A DNA stretch of 64,000 nucleotides from Hominiventricola aquisgranensis (lineage in GTDB: Bacteria > Bacillota > Clostridia > Lachnospirales > Lachnospiraceae), in contig NZ_JBBMFC010000009.1 in assembly GCF_040096225.1 (NCBI RefSeq), positions 1 to 64,000 on the forward strand. The letters are read 5' to 3'. A model generated the notes under the pieces. It worked only from the letters and a program-made list of their open reading frames with translations. It was not told the origin of the DNA and did not search any database. A program made the translations under genes and the position numbers. The first letter of the stretch is position 1. Every line of letters begins with the position of its first letter. Of this stretch, positions 48,138 through 57,139 are shown one piece after another.

Positions 48138-48279
48138 TGGGGCAGTATATTTAGAATAAGATGACTGAGGGGCGACGGGGCAGCAGTCCTGTCAGAATCC
48201 GTCGATAACATCGCCTTCCCGGTTGATCGGTGTCTGGTATAATAGAGCCAGATCCGAAAAGTCAGGGGAGGCGTTTTTT

Positions 48280-49032
48280 ATGCGAGAATTTTTTTCAATG
48301 GGAGTGGTCGTATCTGCTCTTGAATTATTACAGAACGGAGGCGAATTTATACTGCTGGGGATCTGGGGAATCCTGTTGGCAGTATGTAGACGCAGAGTAT
48401 TTCGAAGTGTATGCCGGGAGGCGGCACTTGAGGGAGGCGAGAAGGGGCGCATGCTTCGGGCGATGACGCTGAAATTCCAGAAAAGCTATGAAGTGCATGT
48501 GGAGATCAGCGACCGGGATACTTTTGTGCGGAAATATATCTGTCAGGAAAAGCGGATGAGGGTGTCGCTGCCCAGGTGGAGATATCTTCCGGAGCGCCTT
48601 GCAGGAATCATTCTTTGTGTGGGAGCAGTCGAGGTGGCACTGCTGGACTGGCTGGGATATGGACAGGGACTTACGTGGCAGCGGGGGACGATGGCACTGG
48701 GATCTGCAGCAGCTGTATTGGGACTGTCGCTTTTGCTGGAAGTAGACAGCCTGTGGGAGCAGATCCACATTTTGCTGCTGGACTATGTATCCAACACGCT
48801 GTATCCGAGGCAGATCCATGTGTATGAAGCATTTGAGAAAGAGACAGATGCGGCGAACTCCTTTGCCAAAGGAATCAAGGGACAGCGCAGTGAAAAAGAG
48901 AAACTGGCAGATGGGCAGGTCAATGATGAGGCACAGAAGACTGCCCAAAAGAATGCCACAGCTATCCCATTAACGCTCAAAAAAGAAGAAGAAAAAATAT
49001 TTCAGGAAGTTCTGTCAGACTTTCTGGGATAA
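48280..49032 (+). CDS. Membrane protein of unknown function
   Basis: 250 residues from ATG 48280 (AGGGGAGG at 6-8 nt). Hydrophobic segments near residues 8-35 (VVVSALELLQNGGEFILLGI), ~105-125 (LAGIILCVGAVEVALLDWLG) and ~135-155 (MALGSAAAVLGLSLLLEVDS); the loop between the first and second is basic and probably cytosolic. The C-terminal ~70 residues are charged and Lys/Gln-rich. I do not recognise a family. It lies just before the SOS operon on the other strand. Confidence 0.6.
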   Translation: MREFFSMGVVVSALELLQNGGEFILLGIWGILLAVCRRRVFRSVCREAALEGGEKGRMLRAMTLKFQKSYEVHVEISDRDTFVRKYICQEKRMRVSLPRWRYLPERLAGIILCVGAVEVALLDWLGYGQGLTWQRGTMALGSAAAVLGLSLLLEVDSLWEQIHILLLDYVSNTLYPRQIHVYEAFEKETDAANSFAKGIKGQRSEKEKLADGQVNDEAQKTAQKNATAIPLTLKKEEEKIFQEVLSDFLG

Positions 49033-49069
49033 AATGGGGTGTGATCGACAGTTTCGCCGTCACGCCTGC

Positions 49070-49279
49070 TCAGTGATAGGGCCTTCTGGTAAAGGGGTCT
49101 TCTTCCAGCTCCTGCTGTGCTCGTCTTCGTGTCTTATCAATGGCAGCTTCATAGCCGGTGAGTGCGGCAAATGGGGAGAATTGAGCAGCCCGTTCTTCCA
49201 GTGTCATATGTGGATGGATGCGGGAAACGTGATGCGGCAGGTTGATAATATCTTCATAAGTATCCGAAGGATCGTTCAT
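49070..49279 (-). CDS. YolD-like protein
   Basis: 69 residues: MNDPSDTYEDIINLPHHVSR, IHPHMTLEERAAQFSPFAAL and TGYEAAIDKTRRRAQQELEE, the short form of the YolD-like family found with Y-family polymerases (YqjW/YolD, UvrX/YolD). It is structurally related to UmuD-like partners by proposal only. Its ATG overlaps the stop of the polymerase gene (ATGA), so it is translationally coupled and under the same SOS control. Confidence 0.85.
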   Translation of the reverse strand: MNDPSDTYEDIINLPHHVSRIHPHMTLEERAAQFSPFAALTGYEAAIDKTRRRAQQELEEDPFTRRPYH

Positions 49280-50820
49280 GCTTTGTGACCTCCAATCTGG
49301 TTATTTCGTTCCATAGTGGTGGCGCCGTCTTCCAGATCTGTACCTCGCAGGATCGCATTTTTTCCATATCGGTCTTTGATGGCCAGCATGGCAGTCTGAA
49401 GGCGGCGTTCCCGTTCTCTGGAAGCTTCCTTTTGTATTTTTTCAGCTTTTTCCTTGGATGGATCAGAGAACAGGCTTAATTGTTCATAGGTTTCTTCCTT
49501 TTTGACCTGATCCTCAGGTATCACATGATCGGCACTTAAGTTCAGGCGGCGGATTAGCAGAGCAGGCGATGTGATCCGATCATAAAGTGTCATGGCGGCT
49601 TCAATGATCTCGGCAGAGGAAGAGGTAAAATCAGCCAGATGAATGGTGCCATGGCCGTGCTTGGGAACTTTTCTTCCGTACCGGTCCGTAGTCACTTCTC
49701 CGTGGTAAGCGGATCTTCGCGCAGGATCAGACAGGTTATCAATATCATAGCCGATCGTCAGTACAAGCTGATCTGTCACAAAATGTCTGGAGAAGAGATC
49801 CAGGGACAGAGCATCTGCCATCTCACGGACGACGATCCGGGCTTTTTCATAGGTGTATGGGTATTGCAGCACCTGACCGGATCCAAGGCTTGAGGATTCC
49901 GGTCGGTAAGCTTTGATGGCTTCGATGGTACAAGGTTCCCATCCCCAGGCATGGTCAATAAGAAGCTCCGCGTTGACGCCGAAGAGCTTGTACAGCAGAT
50001 TTTCATTATAAAAATCCGAGCTGGCACCGGTGGAGCAGCGAGCCACATCTCCCATGGTGTACATGCCATATTGAGCCAGCTTTTTCGCATAGCCAGGACC
50101 CACGCGCCAGAAATCCGTGATTGGACGGTGGTTCCATAGCTGTCTTCGATAGGATGCTTCATCAAGATGAGCAATGCGTACCCCATCTCTATCTGCAGGC
50201 ACATGCTTTGCCATCAGATCCATGGCGATCTTACACAGATACAGATTGGGTGCAATCCCTGCCGTGGCGGTGATCCCGGTATTGCGTAATACTTCCAGGA
50301 TCATCTTTTTCACCAGTTCATCAGGAGTCAGATGATACATAGGAAGATAATCGGTCAGATCAAGAAAGACCTCATCAATGGAGTACACATGGATATCTTC
50401 CGGCGCAATGAACTGAAGGTAGCAGTTATAAATCTTGGAACTGACTTCAATATAGCGAGCCATGCGGGGCGGTGCGACGATATAGTCGATGGACAGGGAG
50501 GGATCCAGCGCTAACGCAGCCGCATCAGAGGAACTTCCTGAAAAGATTCTGCCTGGTACATGAGTAAGCCGTTCAATATTCACTTCACGAACCCGCTGGA
50601 CCACTTCAAACAGGCGGGCGCGGCCGGAGATGCCGTGGGATTTCAGAGAAGGAGATACTGCCAGACAGATGGTTTTTTCTGTACGGCTCTTATCCGCCAC
50701 CACCAGATTGGTAGTCAGAGGATCAAGTCCCCGGTCCATGCATTCCACGGATGCATAAAATGATTTCAGATCAATGGCGGCATAGAGCCGTTCTTTGGAA
50801 GAAGCTGTATGTGCTGTCAT
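49276..50820 (-). CDS. Y-family (UmuC/UvrX-type) translesion DNA polymerase
   Basis: 514 residues from ATG 50820 (AAAGGAGG 9 nt upstream); the longer frame to 50907 lacks a start signal. Catalytic carboxylates are in YAAIDLKSFYASVECMDRGL and DIHVYSIDEVFLDLTDYLPM; GITATAGIAPNLYLCKIAMD and the helix-hairpin GYAKKLAQYGMYTMGDVARC also fit. The C-terminal little-finger and tail (SLFSDPSKEKAEKIQKEASR) are typical of the Gram-positive UvrX group rather than DinB. It copies damaged DNA. A LexA box lies upstream and yolD is coupled downstream. Confidence 0.93.
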   Translation of the reverse strand: MTAHTASSKERLYAAIDLKSFYASVECMDRGLDPLTTNLVVADKSRTEKTICLAVSPSLKSHGISGRARLFEVVQRVREVNIERLTHVPGRIFSGSSSDAAALALDPSLSIDYIVAPPRMARYIEVSSKIYNCYLQFIAPEDIHVYSIDEVFLDLTDYLPMYHLTPDELVKKMILEVLRNTGITATAGIAPNLYLCKIAMDLMAKHVPADRDGVRIAHLDEASYRRQLWNHRPITDFWRVGPGYAKKLAQYGMYTMGDVARCSTGASSDFYNENLLYKLFGVNAELLIDHAWGWEPCTIEAIKAYRPESSSLGSGQVLQYPYTYEKARIVVREMADALSLDLFSRHFVTDQLVLTIGYDIDNLSDPARRSAYHGEVTTDRYGRKVPKHGHGTIHLADFTSSSAEIIEAAMTLYDRITSPALLIRRLNLSADHVIPEDQVKKEETYEQLSLFSDPSKEKAEKIQKEASRERERRLQTAMLAIKDRYGKNAILRGTDLEDGATTMERNNQIGGHKA

Positions 50821-50886
50821 GGATGGTGCCTCCTTTCCTGTTAAGCATGGCTTTAGAGTCAAAAGCTTTTTTAATATTATAGAATA

Positions 50887-50900
50887 AGAACATATGTTCG
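50887..50900 (-). promoter_or_regulatory. LexA (SOS) box
   Basis: AGAACATATGTTCG, containing the palindrome GAACATATGTTC (50888-50899), matches the Gram-positive LexA/DinR consensus CGAAC-N4-GTTCG with one end mismatch. It is 67 bp before the Y-polymerase start. Confidence 0.8.
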
Positions 50901-50915
50901 TCAACAAGGATTTAT

Positions 50916-51057
50916 TTACTGTTCACACAGCAGCCAGACACTTGCTGTCAGGCTGCGTAAAAACATGATTCAGGAGTGAGCAGGCTCCTTTTGCGAAGCA
51001 AAACTTTAAATGAGCCTGCGAATCGTTACTGGAACGAGGTACGAGTGAACAGTAACG
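50916..51057 (+). repeat. Palindromic intergenic element with several stems
   Basis: Ends TTACTGTTCAC (50916-50926) and GTGAACAGTAA (51045-51055). Inside: GCAGCC...GGCTGC, GCAGGCTC (50980-50987) / GAGCCTGC (51012-51019) and CGTTACTG (51024-51031) / CAGTAACG (51050-51057). No gene. It resembles the other hairpin-rich spacers in this window in plan but not in sequence. Confidence 0.6.
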
Positions 51058-51167
51058 AAATATGTATCGAACTACTTGTTTTCAAACTTAGAGAATGATA
51101 ATATAGACATGTGTTAACAGCAATAAGATGCGGCAAAAATATAGTATTGTTGAAGAGGAGAAATAAC

Positions 51168-52514
51168 ATGGCAAAAGTAACATTTGACTATTCCAGAACT
51201 GCACAGTTCATCAGCAAAGAAGAAGTCGAGAACAGTAAAGTTCTGGCAGAGGTAGCAAAAAAAGTACTGGTTGAAAAGACCGGAGCAGGAAATGATTTCC
51301 TTGGCTGGATCGATCTTCCGGTAGATTATGATAAGGAAGAGTTTGCAAGAATCCAGAAGGCAGCAGCTAAGATCCAGAGTGATTCTGAGGTGCTTCTGGT
51401 GATCGGTATCGGCGGATCCTATCTGGGAGCACGCGCAGCTATCGAATTTTTAAGACACAGCTTCTACAACAGCGTATCCAAAGAAGTTCGTAAGACTCCG
51501 GAGATTTATTTTGTAGGAAACAGCCTTTCCACCCGCTATATCAAAGATCTGATGGATGTGATCGGTGATCGTGATTTTTCCATCAATATGATCTCCAAAT
51601 CCGGAACTACAACGGAGCCGGCGATTGCATTCCGCGTATTTAAGGAAATGCTGGAGAAGAAATACGGCAAAGCCGAGGCTGCAAAGAGAATCTATGCAAC
51701 CACTGATAAAGCAAGAGGAGCTCTGAAACACGTAGCTGACGAGGAAGGCTATGAGACTTTTGTAGTACCGGATGATGTAGGAGGCCGTTTCTCCGTTCTG
51801 ACCGCAGTAGGTCTTCTGCCGATTGCAGTCAGCGGTGCTGATATTACCAAGTTGATGGAAGGTGCAGCAAGTGGCCGTGAACTGGCACTGAATACTCCGT
51901 TTGAGGAGAATGACGCTGTGAAATACGCAGTGATCCGCAACATTCTTCATCAGAAGGGCAAAGCAGTAGAGGTTCTGGCAAACTATGAGCCGAGTCTTCA
52001 TTATGTATCTGAGTGGTGGAAACAGCTCTACGGCGAGTCTGAAGGTAAAGATCAGAAGGGTATTTTCCCGGCATCCGTAGATCTGACAGCAGACCTTCAT
52101 TCTATGGGTCAGTTCATTCAGGATGGTTCCAGAATCATGTATGAGACCGTTCTGGAAGTAGAGACCTGTGAGGATGAGATCGTGATGGGCGAGGAAGCTG
52201 TTGATCTTGACGGACTGAACTATCTGGCAGGAAAGAACGTTGATTTTGTAAATAAGAGTGCTATGAACGGTACTATTCTGGCTCATACAGACGGAAATGT
52301 ACCGAACCTTCTGGTGAAGATTCCGGCACAGGACGAGTTCTCCCTTGGACAGCTGTTCTATTTCTTCGAGTTCGCATGCGGTGTCAGCGGATACATGCTG
52401 GGTGTGAATCCGTTTAACCAGCCGGGTGTTGAGAGCTACAAGAAAAATATGTTTGCTCTGCTTGGAAAACCGGGTTATGAGGCTCAGAGAGAAGAACTTC
52501 TGAAGAGACTGTAA
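51168..52514 (+). CDS. pgi: Glucose-6-phosphate isomerase
   Basis: 448 residues, the short Firmicute form. LLVIGIGGSYLGARAAIEFL, NMISKSGTTTEPAIAFRVFK, the catalytic-loop GGRFSVLTAVGLLPIAVSG and the C-terminal signature LVKIPAQDEFSLGQLFYFFE are diagnostic. It interconverts glucose-6-P and fructose-6-P in glycolysis. Start ATG 51168 with GAGGAG; the upstream in-frame TTG at 51111 has no ribosome site. An RluA-type gene follows 2 bp after the stop. Confidence 0.96.
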   Translation: MAKVTFDYSRTAQFISKEEVENSKVLAEVAKKVLVEKTGAGNDFLGWIDLPVDYDKEEFARIQKAAAKIQSDSEVLLVIGIGGSYLGARAAIEFLRHSFYNSVSKEVRKTPEIYFVGNSLSTRYIKDLMDVIGDRDFSINMISKSGTTTEPAIAFRVFKEMLEKKYGKAEAAKRIYATTDKARGALKHVADEEGYETFVVPDDVGGRFSVLTAVGLLPIAVSGADITKLMEGAASGRELALNTPFEENDAVKYAVIRNILHQKGKAVEVLANYEPSLHYVSEWWKQLYGESEGKDQKGIFPASVDLTADLHSMGQFIQDGSRIMYETVLEVETCEDEIVMGEEAVDLDGLNYLAGKNVDFVNKSAMNGTILAHTDGNVPNLLVKIPAQDEFSLGQLFYFFEFACGVSGYMLGVNPFNQPGVESYKKNMFALLGKPGYEAQREELLKRL

Positions 52515-52516
52515 GA

Positions 52517-53173
52517 ATGAAAAAATATAAGATCATATACGACGACCAGGATCTCCTGGTCGTCTGTAAGTTTGCGGGATTTGCAGTGCAAAGTGCCCGT
52601 GTGTCCACACCGGATCTGATGAGCCTTCTTCGCAACGAGATGCTGGAGCGAGGAGAAAAAAAGCCTTATCTTGGTCTGGTGAACCGGCTGGATCAGCCTG
52701 TGGAAGGAATCGTTCTGATTGGGAAAAATGAAAAGTCAGCAGCAGATCTAAGCCGTCAGGTGACGGATCATATCCACATGGAAAAGTGGTATCAGACGGT
52801 GGTCTGTGGAAAACCGGAGCAGAGAGAAGATACACTTGTGGATTATTTGTTGAAGGACAGTCGAACCAATACATCCAAAGTGGTCAAAGAGGGAACCCCG
52901 GGCAGCAAACGAAGCGAACTTCACTATGAGGTGCTCGCATCAGATGGAGAGAAGACACTTCTGAGGATCCGTCTTCTGACGGGGCGGCACCATCAGATCC
53001 GGGTACAGTTGTCACATGCGGGTCTGCCTATCTGTGGAGATGCCAAATATGGAAAAGCAGGTGGACCGCTTTGTCTGTGTGCATATAAGGTTATCTTTTC
53101 TCATCCCCGCACCGGGAAGCGGATGGAGTTTGAAGTGAATCCCACATTTCCAGTTCCGTCCACAGCTCTTTGA
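52517..53173 (+). CDS. RluA-family RNA pseudouridine synthase
   Basis: 218 residues, a single catalytic domain without S4. IIYDDQDLLVVCKFAGFAVQ, the catalytic-Asp motif GLVNRLDQPVEGIVLIGKNE (D in RLD), LHYEVLASDGEKTLLRIRLL and TGRHHQIRVQLSHAGLPICG are those of the RluA/RluD fold. It modifies uridines in rRNA or tRNA; the position cannot be assigned. It begins 2 bp after pgi, and its 3' end overlaps the convergent AI-2E gene by 83 bp. Confidence 0.93.
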   Translation: MKKYKIIYDDQDLLVVCKFAGFAVQSARVSTPDLMSLLRNEMLERGEKKPYLGLVNRLDQPVEGIVLIGKNEKSAADLSRQVTDHIHMEKWYQTVVCGKPEQREDTLVDYLLKDSRTNTSKVVKEGTPGSKRSELHYEVLASDGEKTLLRIRLLTGRHHQIRVQLSHAGLPICGDAKYGKAGGPLCLCAYKVIFSHPRTGKRMEFEVNPTFPVPSTAL

Positions 53174-54065
53174 CAAAGAGGATGCCAAAGGGACCGGTGA
53201 ACAGACCGGCAGCACCGAACAATTTTAACCCGACGATCACGGAGATCAGAAAACAGACGGGTAAAAGTCCCAAACCATCGCCTAAGAGTTTGGGTTCCAG
53301 CAATTCCCGCGTCAGCCATGTGATTCCGTAAAGAAGGAGAAGCCATACAAAAAAGGTGTAGTCTTTCTGACAGAAGACAAGGATCAGCCAGGGGACGAAA
53401 ATGGTGCCGGTGCCGAAGACAGGAAGTGCATCCACCATACCGGTAAGCACCGCCCACAGTCCTGCACCGGGGATGTGTAAGAGCCAGTATCCGACAGTAC
53501 ATTCCAGGACAATGACAAACATAATACGAATCTGCGCATGCGCCCAGCCCTTTAAGGACTGGGCGATTCGTTTACCTGCGTGTTCAAGCGGCCTGGCAAA
53601 GGGAAGGTGTGTCAGCAGACGTTGAAAATCCGGCCAGTCGTGGGCAAAGAGAATCACAGCCATAAAATATAAAAAGATGCCAAATGCACAGGATAACACA
53701 GGCGGTACGGCGGTGGACAGATGAAGAGACAGGGAGGAAGGAATCCAGTCTGCCAGATCAGCATATTCATTGATCCATGTCTGCAGCTGCGTCTGAAGCT
53801 CCGGGATCAGGTCTTTACATGGCTCCAGCAGAAGCCATCCGGTGAGCTTGAGTGTGGCGGCTGTGAAAAAGAAAAACATGGCAACGACGGAAGCAGTAAA
53901 GGGCAGCAGTTTTCTGTGAAAGTGCCGGGAAGCAGATGCCAGCAATGAAACTGTCAGCCAGGCAAGAAAAAAAGGAAATACCAGCGGAAGCAGGTATTTC
54001 AGTAATAGATAGACAGCCAGCAGAATGCCGGTCTTTTCTATATAAAGTTTTATCCGGTGATCCAT
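53091..54065 (-). CDS. AI-2E/YtvI-type membrane protein
   Basis: 324 residues with about eight hydrophobic segments. The pattern of YtvI/PerM/AI-2E family proteins is seen: LLPLVFPFFLAWLTVSLLAS at the N-terminus, an extracytoplasmic amphipathic region (DLIPELQTQLQTWINEYADL), and the C-terminal MVDALPVFGTGTIFVPWLIL, LLEPKLLGDGLGLLPVCFLI and KLFGAAGLFTGPFGILFVKE. In spore formers the closest relatives are sporulation protein YtvI. Its last 27 codons are antisense to the RluA-type gene. The C-terminal tail (LQTPSASRCGDEKR) may be an accretion from that overlap. Confidence 0.8.
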   Translation of the reverse strand: MDHRIKLYIEKTGILLAVYLLLKYLLPLVFPFFLAWLTVSLLASASRHFHRKLLPFTASVVAMFFFFTAATLKLTGWLLLEPCKDLIPELQTQLQTWINEYADLADWIPSSLSLHLSTAVPPVLSCAFGIFLYFMAVILFAHDWPDFQRLLTHLPFARPLEHAGKRIAQSLKGWAHAQIRIMFVIVLECTVGYWLLHIPGAGLWAVLTGMVDALPVFGTGTIFVPWLILVFCQKDYTFFVWLLLLYGITWLTRELLEPKLLGDGLGLLPVCFLISVIVGLKLFGAAGLFTGPFGILFVKELWTELEMWDSLQTPSASRCGDEKR

Positions 54066-54268
54066 AAGCGTGGCCTCCTTGTGATTTTTCGCTGTATAAA
54101 ATGTGTAGAATCTGCGTTATCGCATTTGTTATATGAAAAGTATCTGCCATGGAGAAGAAACTATGTCTGAGAAGAGTTGGAAATGAATATAAAAACTTCA
54201 GATTTTCATTCGTTGACAAACATATGGTGGAATGTTATGGTTTCAACAGAGAGAAAAGAGGATTCAAA

Positions 54269-55567
54269 ATGATGAAAACATTTATAAAAAAACAGCCTCC
54301 AGGGCGATTGATCGCTATGGGTTTTGCTATGGTGATCCTGATAGGAACCTGCCTGTTGCTGACGCCCTGGTCTGTGCGTCAGGGTGTTACGGTGAAGCCG
54401 GTGGATGCATTATTTTCAGCTACCAGTGCGGTATGTGTGACGGGACTTGTGACTATTGATACGGCAGATCATTTTACTGTGTTTGGGCAGGCAATCATGG
54501 GACTGCTGATCCAGATCGGAGGTCTGGGAGTATCATCTGTGGGTGTAGGCCTTGTGATCGCAGCGGGTAAAAAGGTCAGCTTCAAGAGTCGTACTATGGC
54601 CAAGGAAGCATTGAATGTAGACAACTACAAAGGTGTGGTGAAGCTGGTGAAAGCGGTGCTCTGTATGACACTTGGATTTGAGCTGGCCGGTGCACTTTTG
54701 AGCTTTCTGGTTTTTTCGAGAGATTATCCATTTTTACATGCGGTGGGGATCAGTGTATTTCATTCAGTGGCATCCTTTAACAATGCAGGACTTGATATCT
54801 TGGGCGGGCTTCAGAATCTGATCCCCTATGGGGATGATATGTTCTTGAACATTGTGACCAGTGCGCTGGTCATCGTAGGTGGTATTGGATTCCCGGTGAT
54901 TCTGGATGTAGCCAGAAACCGCAGTTTTAAGAAATTAACACTGCATTCGAAGGTGGTTCTGGTGACCAGTGGAGGACTTTTACTGAGCGGAACACTACTT
55001 TTGAAGCTGACAGATCATCTTACCTGGATGCAGGCATTTTTTCACAGTATGTCAGCCAGAACGGCAGGCTTTTCCACCTGCTCCTTGGGAGAGTTTTCCA
55101 ATGCAGGATTATTTGTCATTATGATCCTCATGTTTATCGGAGCATCTTCAGGTTCTACCGGAGGTGGCGTGAAGACCAGTACCTTCTTTGTGTTGTTGCA
55201 GGCGATCCGCAGCGAATTTTCCAAGCGGAGGACAGGCGCATTTCACAGGAGCATTCCCAGAGAAAATGTCTTCCGGGCAGGAATGCTGGTAATCACATCC
55301 ATGGCGCTGGTATGTATTGGCACATTTCTGATGTGCGTGCTTGCACCTCAGTTTGATTTTGTTCAGATCATGTTTGAAGTCGTGTCTGCTTTCAGTACGG
55401 CAGGACTTTCCACAGGGATCACACCGGAACTTGGATTTGCGGCGAAAGTGGTATTGATCCTGATCATGTTTACTGGCCGTCTGGGTGTGATGACGATGGT
55501 AACGATCTGGGTGACCAGACCGGAACGGCAGACACGTTATACGGAGGAATCCGTAATGATTGGATAG
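54269..55567 (+). CDS. ktrB: Potassium uptake protein, TrkH/KtrB family
   Basis: 432 residues from ATG 54269 (AGAGGA 6 nt upstream); the frame is open to 54149 without good signals. Four pore repeats with selectivity-filter glycines are visible: SAVCVTGLVTIDTADHF, ASFNNAGLDILGGLQN, MSARTAGFSTCSLGEF and SAFSTAGLSTGITPELG. TGGGVKTSTFFVL is the conserved gate-region loop. It conducts K+ (or Na+/K+) and works with the RCK protein encoded 8 bp downstream. Confidence 0.93.
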   Translation: MMKTFIKKQPPGRLIAMGFAMVILIGTCLLLTPWSVRQGVTVKPVDALFSATSAVCVTGLVTIDTADHFTVFGQAIMGLLIQIGGLGVSSVGVGLVIAAGKKVSFKSRTMAKEALNVDNYKGVVKLVKAVLCMTLGFELAGALLSFLVFSRDYPFLHAVGISVFHSVASFNNAGLDILGGLQNLIPYGDDMFLNIVTSALVIVGGIGFPVILDVARNRSFKKLTLHSKVVLVTSGGLLLSGTLLLKLTDHLTWMQAFFHSMSARTAGFSTCSLGEFSNAGLFVIMILMFIGASSGSTGGGVKTSTFFVLLQAIRSEFSKRRTGAFHRSIPRENVFRAGMLVITSMALVCIGTFLMCVLAPQFDFVQIMFEVVSAFSTAGLSTGITPELGFAAKVVLILIMFTGRLGVMTMVTIWVTRPERQTRYTEESVMIG

Positions 55568-55575
55568 AGGAGAAG

Positions 55576-56247
55576 ATGAAAATGAAAAATAAACAGACAG
55601 CAGGTTCTTTTGGAGTGATTGGCCTTGGCCGTTTTGGTACCGCACTGGCAATCACTTTGTCAGAGGCGGGCAAGGATGTGATCGCCATTGACCGGGACGA
55701 AGATAAAGTAAAGGCGATCCGCCAGTACACGGATTATGCATTTGTGGCAGAAACCATCAATATGGAAAGCCTGAAGGAGACAGGGATCCAGAACTGTGAT
55801 GTGGTGGCGGTGTGCATAGGTGAGCAGATCGACGCAAGCATTCTGATCACCATGAGCGTGCTCGAGCTTGGAGTGCCCAAGGTCATCTCCAAGGCCATGA
55901 GCCCGGAACAGGGAGCAGTCCTCCGCAAAATCGGAGCGGAAGTCGTTTATCCGGAAAAGGATATGGCGATCCGCCTTGGAAAACGTCTGATCAGCAGCAA
56001 TTTCCTGGATTATATTATGCTGGATAACAGTGTGGAGATCCGTCAGATCCTGGTGCCGAATAAACTGTGCGGAGAGACGATCATGAACAGTAATTTCCGT
56101 AAAAAGTACGGATTGAATATTATCGCGATCCAGAAGGGCCATAATACCATGATCGAGATCTCACCGGATTATCAGTTTGAGCCGGAGGATGTGATCGTGG
56201 TGATCGGAAAAATTGAAAATATTAACCGGCTGGAACGGGAAATGTGA
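55576..56247 (+). CDS. ktrA: Potassium channel regulatory RCK protein, KtrA/TrkA
   Basis: 223 residues. RCK-N Rossmann domain with FGVIGLGRFGTALAITLSEA and an acidic strand end DVIAIDRDEDKV, then RCK-C from about residue 140 (VEIRQILVPNKLCGETIMNS to EPEDVIVVIGKIENINRLER). It binds ATP/ADP or c-di-AMP and gates KtrB at the cytoplasmic face. Start follows TAGAGGAGAAG. The two genes form one operon. Confidence 0.94.
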   Translation: MKMKNKQTAGSFGVIGLGRFGTALAITLSEAGKDVIAIDRDEDKVKAIRQYTDYAFVAETINMESLKETGIQNCDVVAVCIGEQIDASILITMSVLELGVPKVISKAMSPEQGAVLRKIGAEVVYPEKDMAIRLGKRLISSNFLDYIMLDNSVEIRQILVPNKLCGETIMNSNFRKKYGLNIIAIQKGHNTMIEISPDYQFEPEDVIVVIGKIENINRLEREM

Positions 56248-56318
56248 GGGATAATTAGCATATATAGCTGTCGTGAAATTTGCACAAAAAAGAAAAAGTT
56301 TTTTGTGATGTTTATGGA

Positions 56319-56376
56319 TTGAATAATGCTCTATGTATGGTATACTGCTAATAACAAACATGTCACATGTCAGACA
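56319..56376 (+). promoter_or_regulatory. Promoter and operator of the FadR-family regulator gene
   Basis: TTGAAT (56319-56324), 16-nt spacer, TATACT (56341-56346), then TGTCACATGTCAGACA (56361-56376). TGTC-N8-GACA recurs ahead of the TRAP genes, so the regulator probably controls itself and the operon. Confidence 0.65.
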
Positions 56377-56391
56377 AGATAGAGGGGATAA

Positions 56392-57087
56392 ATGAAATAT
56401 AGTTCTTGGAATTCAGTTGCATCGTATTTGGTTGAAAACATAAAAAAGAAAATCGAAAATGGAGAATATGGTGAAGGAAGCAAACTTCCAAGTGAAAAAA
56501 TGCTTTCTGAGGAATATTCGGTCGGACGTTCATCTGTACGCGAGGCACTAAAAATGCTTCAGGCAGAGAATCTGATTGAAATTGTAAAAGGCAAAGGAAG
56601 TTTCGTTTTATCAACAGATGCCAGATCTAAAGGTATAGATCAGTGGTATCACTCGAAGAAAGAAGTTTTTAGGGATCTGGTGGAAATACGTGTCGCTTTA
56701 GAATGTTTGGCTGTAAAAAAAGCGGCAGTAAAAGTGACAGATGACGTTATTGAAAAACTTATTTCCATCAATCAGGCATATGAAGCCACAAGTGCAACAG
56801 ATATAACAACTCGACTGGAATATGATGAGGCATTTCATCGTTTGATTGTAAAAACTGCAAATATGGTGCTTCTTGAAGATATTTACAATCGATTTGAGAG
56901 CGCATATACGGAATATCGTATTAAGGGATTTGTATTAACGAAATATTTTGAAAAAGCAGCTGAAGGTCATCGACAAATTATCAGGGCATTTCAGAATCGG
57001 GATGAGAAATCAGCAGAACAACTTATGTATGAACATATTTATGAGGTAGTTGATGATATTGAAAAAATATTAGAAATTACTAAATAA
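56392..57087 (+). CDS. FadR-subfamily GntR transcriptional regulator
   Basis: 231 residues. N-terminal winged helix (YGEGSKLPSEKMLSEEYSVG, RSSVREALKMLQAENLIEIV, KGKGSFVLS), then an all-helical FCD effector domain with likely metal/ligand residues (VEIRVALECLAVKKAAVKV, DEAFHRLIVKTA, EGHRQIIRAF). Members respond to sugar acids or other carboxylates. It heads the TRAP operon and TGTC-N8-GACA sites lie before both it and the next gene. ATG follows AGAGGGG. Confidence 0.9.
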   Translation: MKYSSWNSVASYLVENIKKKIENGEYGEGSKLPSEKMLSEEYSVGRSSVREALKMLQAENLIEIVKGKGSFVLSTDARSKGIDQWYHSKKEVFRDLVEIRVALECLAVKKAAVKVTDDVIEKLISINQAYEATSATDITTRLEYDEAFHRLIVKTANMVLLEDIYNRFESAYTEYRIKGFVLTKYFEKAAEGHRQIIRAFQNRDEKSAEQLMYEHIYEVVDDIEKILEITK

Positions 57088-57102
57088 TAAAAAAACAAAA
57101 CA

Positions 57103-57118
57103 TGTCTGACATCAGACA
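57103..57118 (+). promoter_or_regulatory. FadR-type operator before the TRAP operon
   Basis: Perfect palindrome TGTCTGA-CA-TCAGACA, 21 bp before the binding-protein start; same TGTC-N8-GACA plan as 56361-56376. Confidence 0.7.
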
Positions 57119-57139
57119 AGAAAAGGGGGATTATTACTC

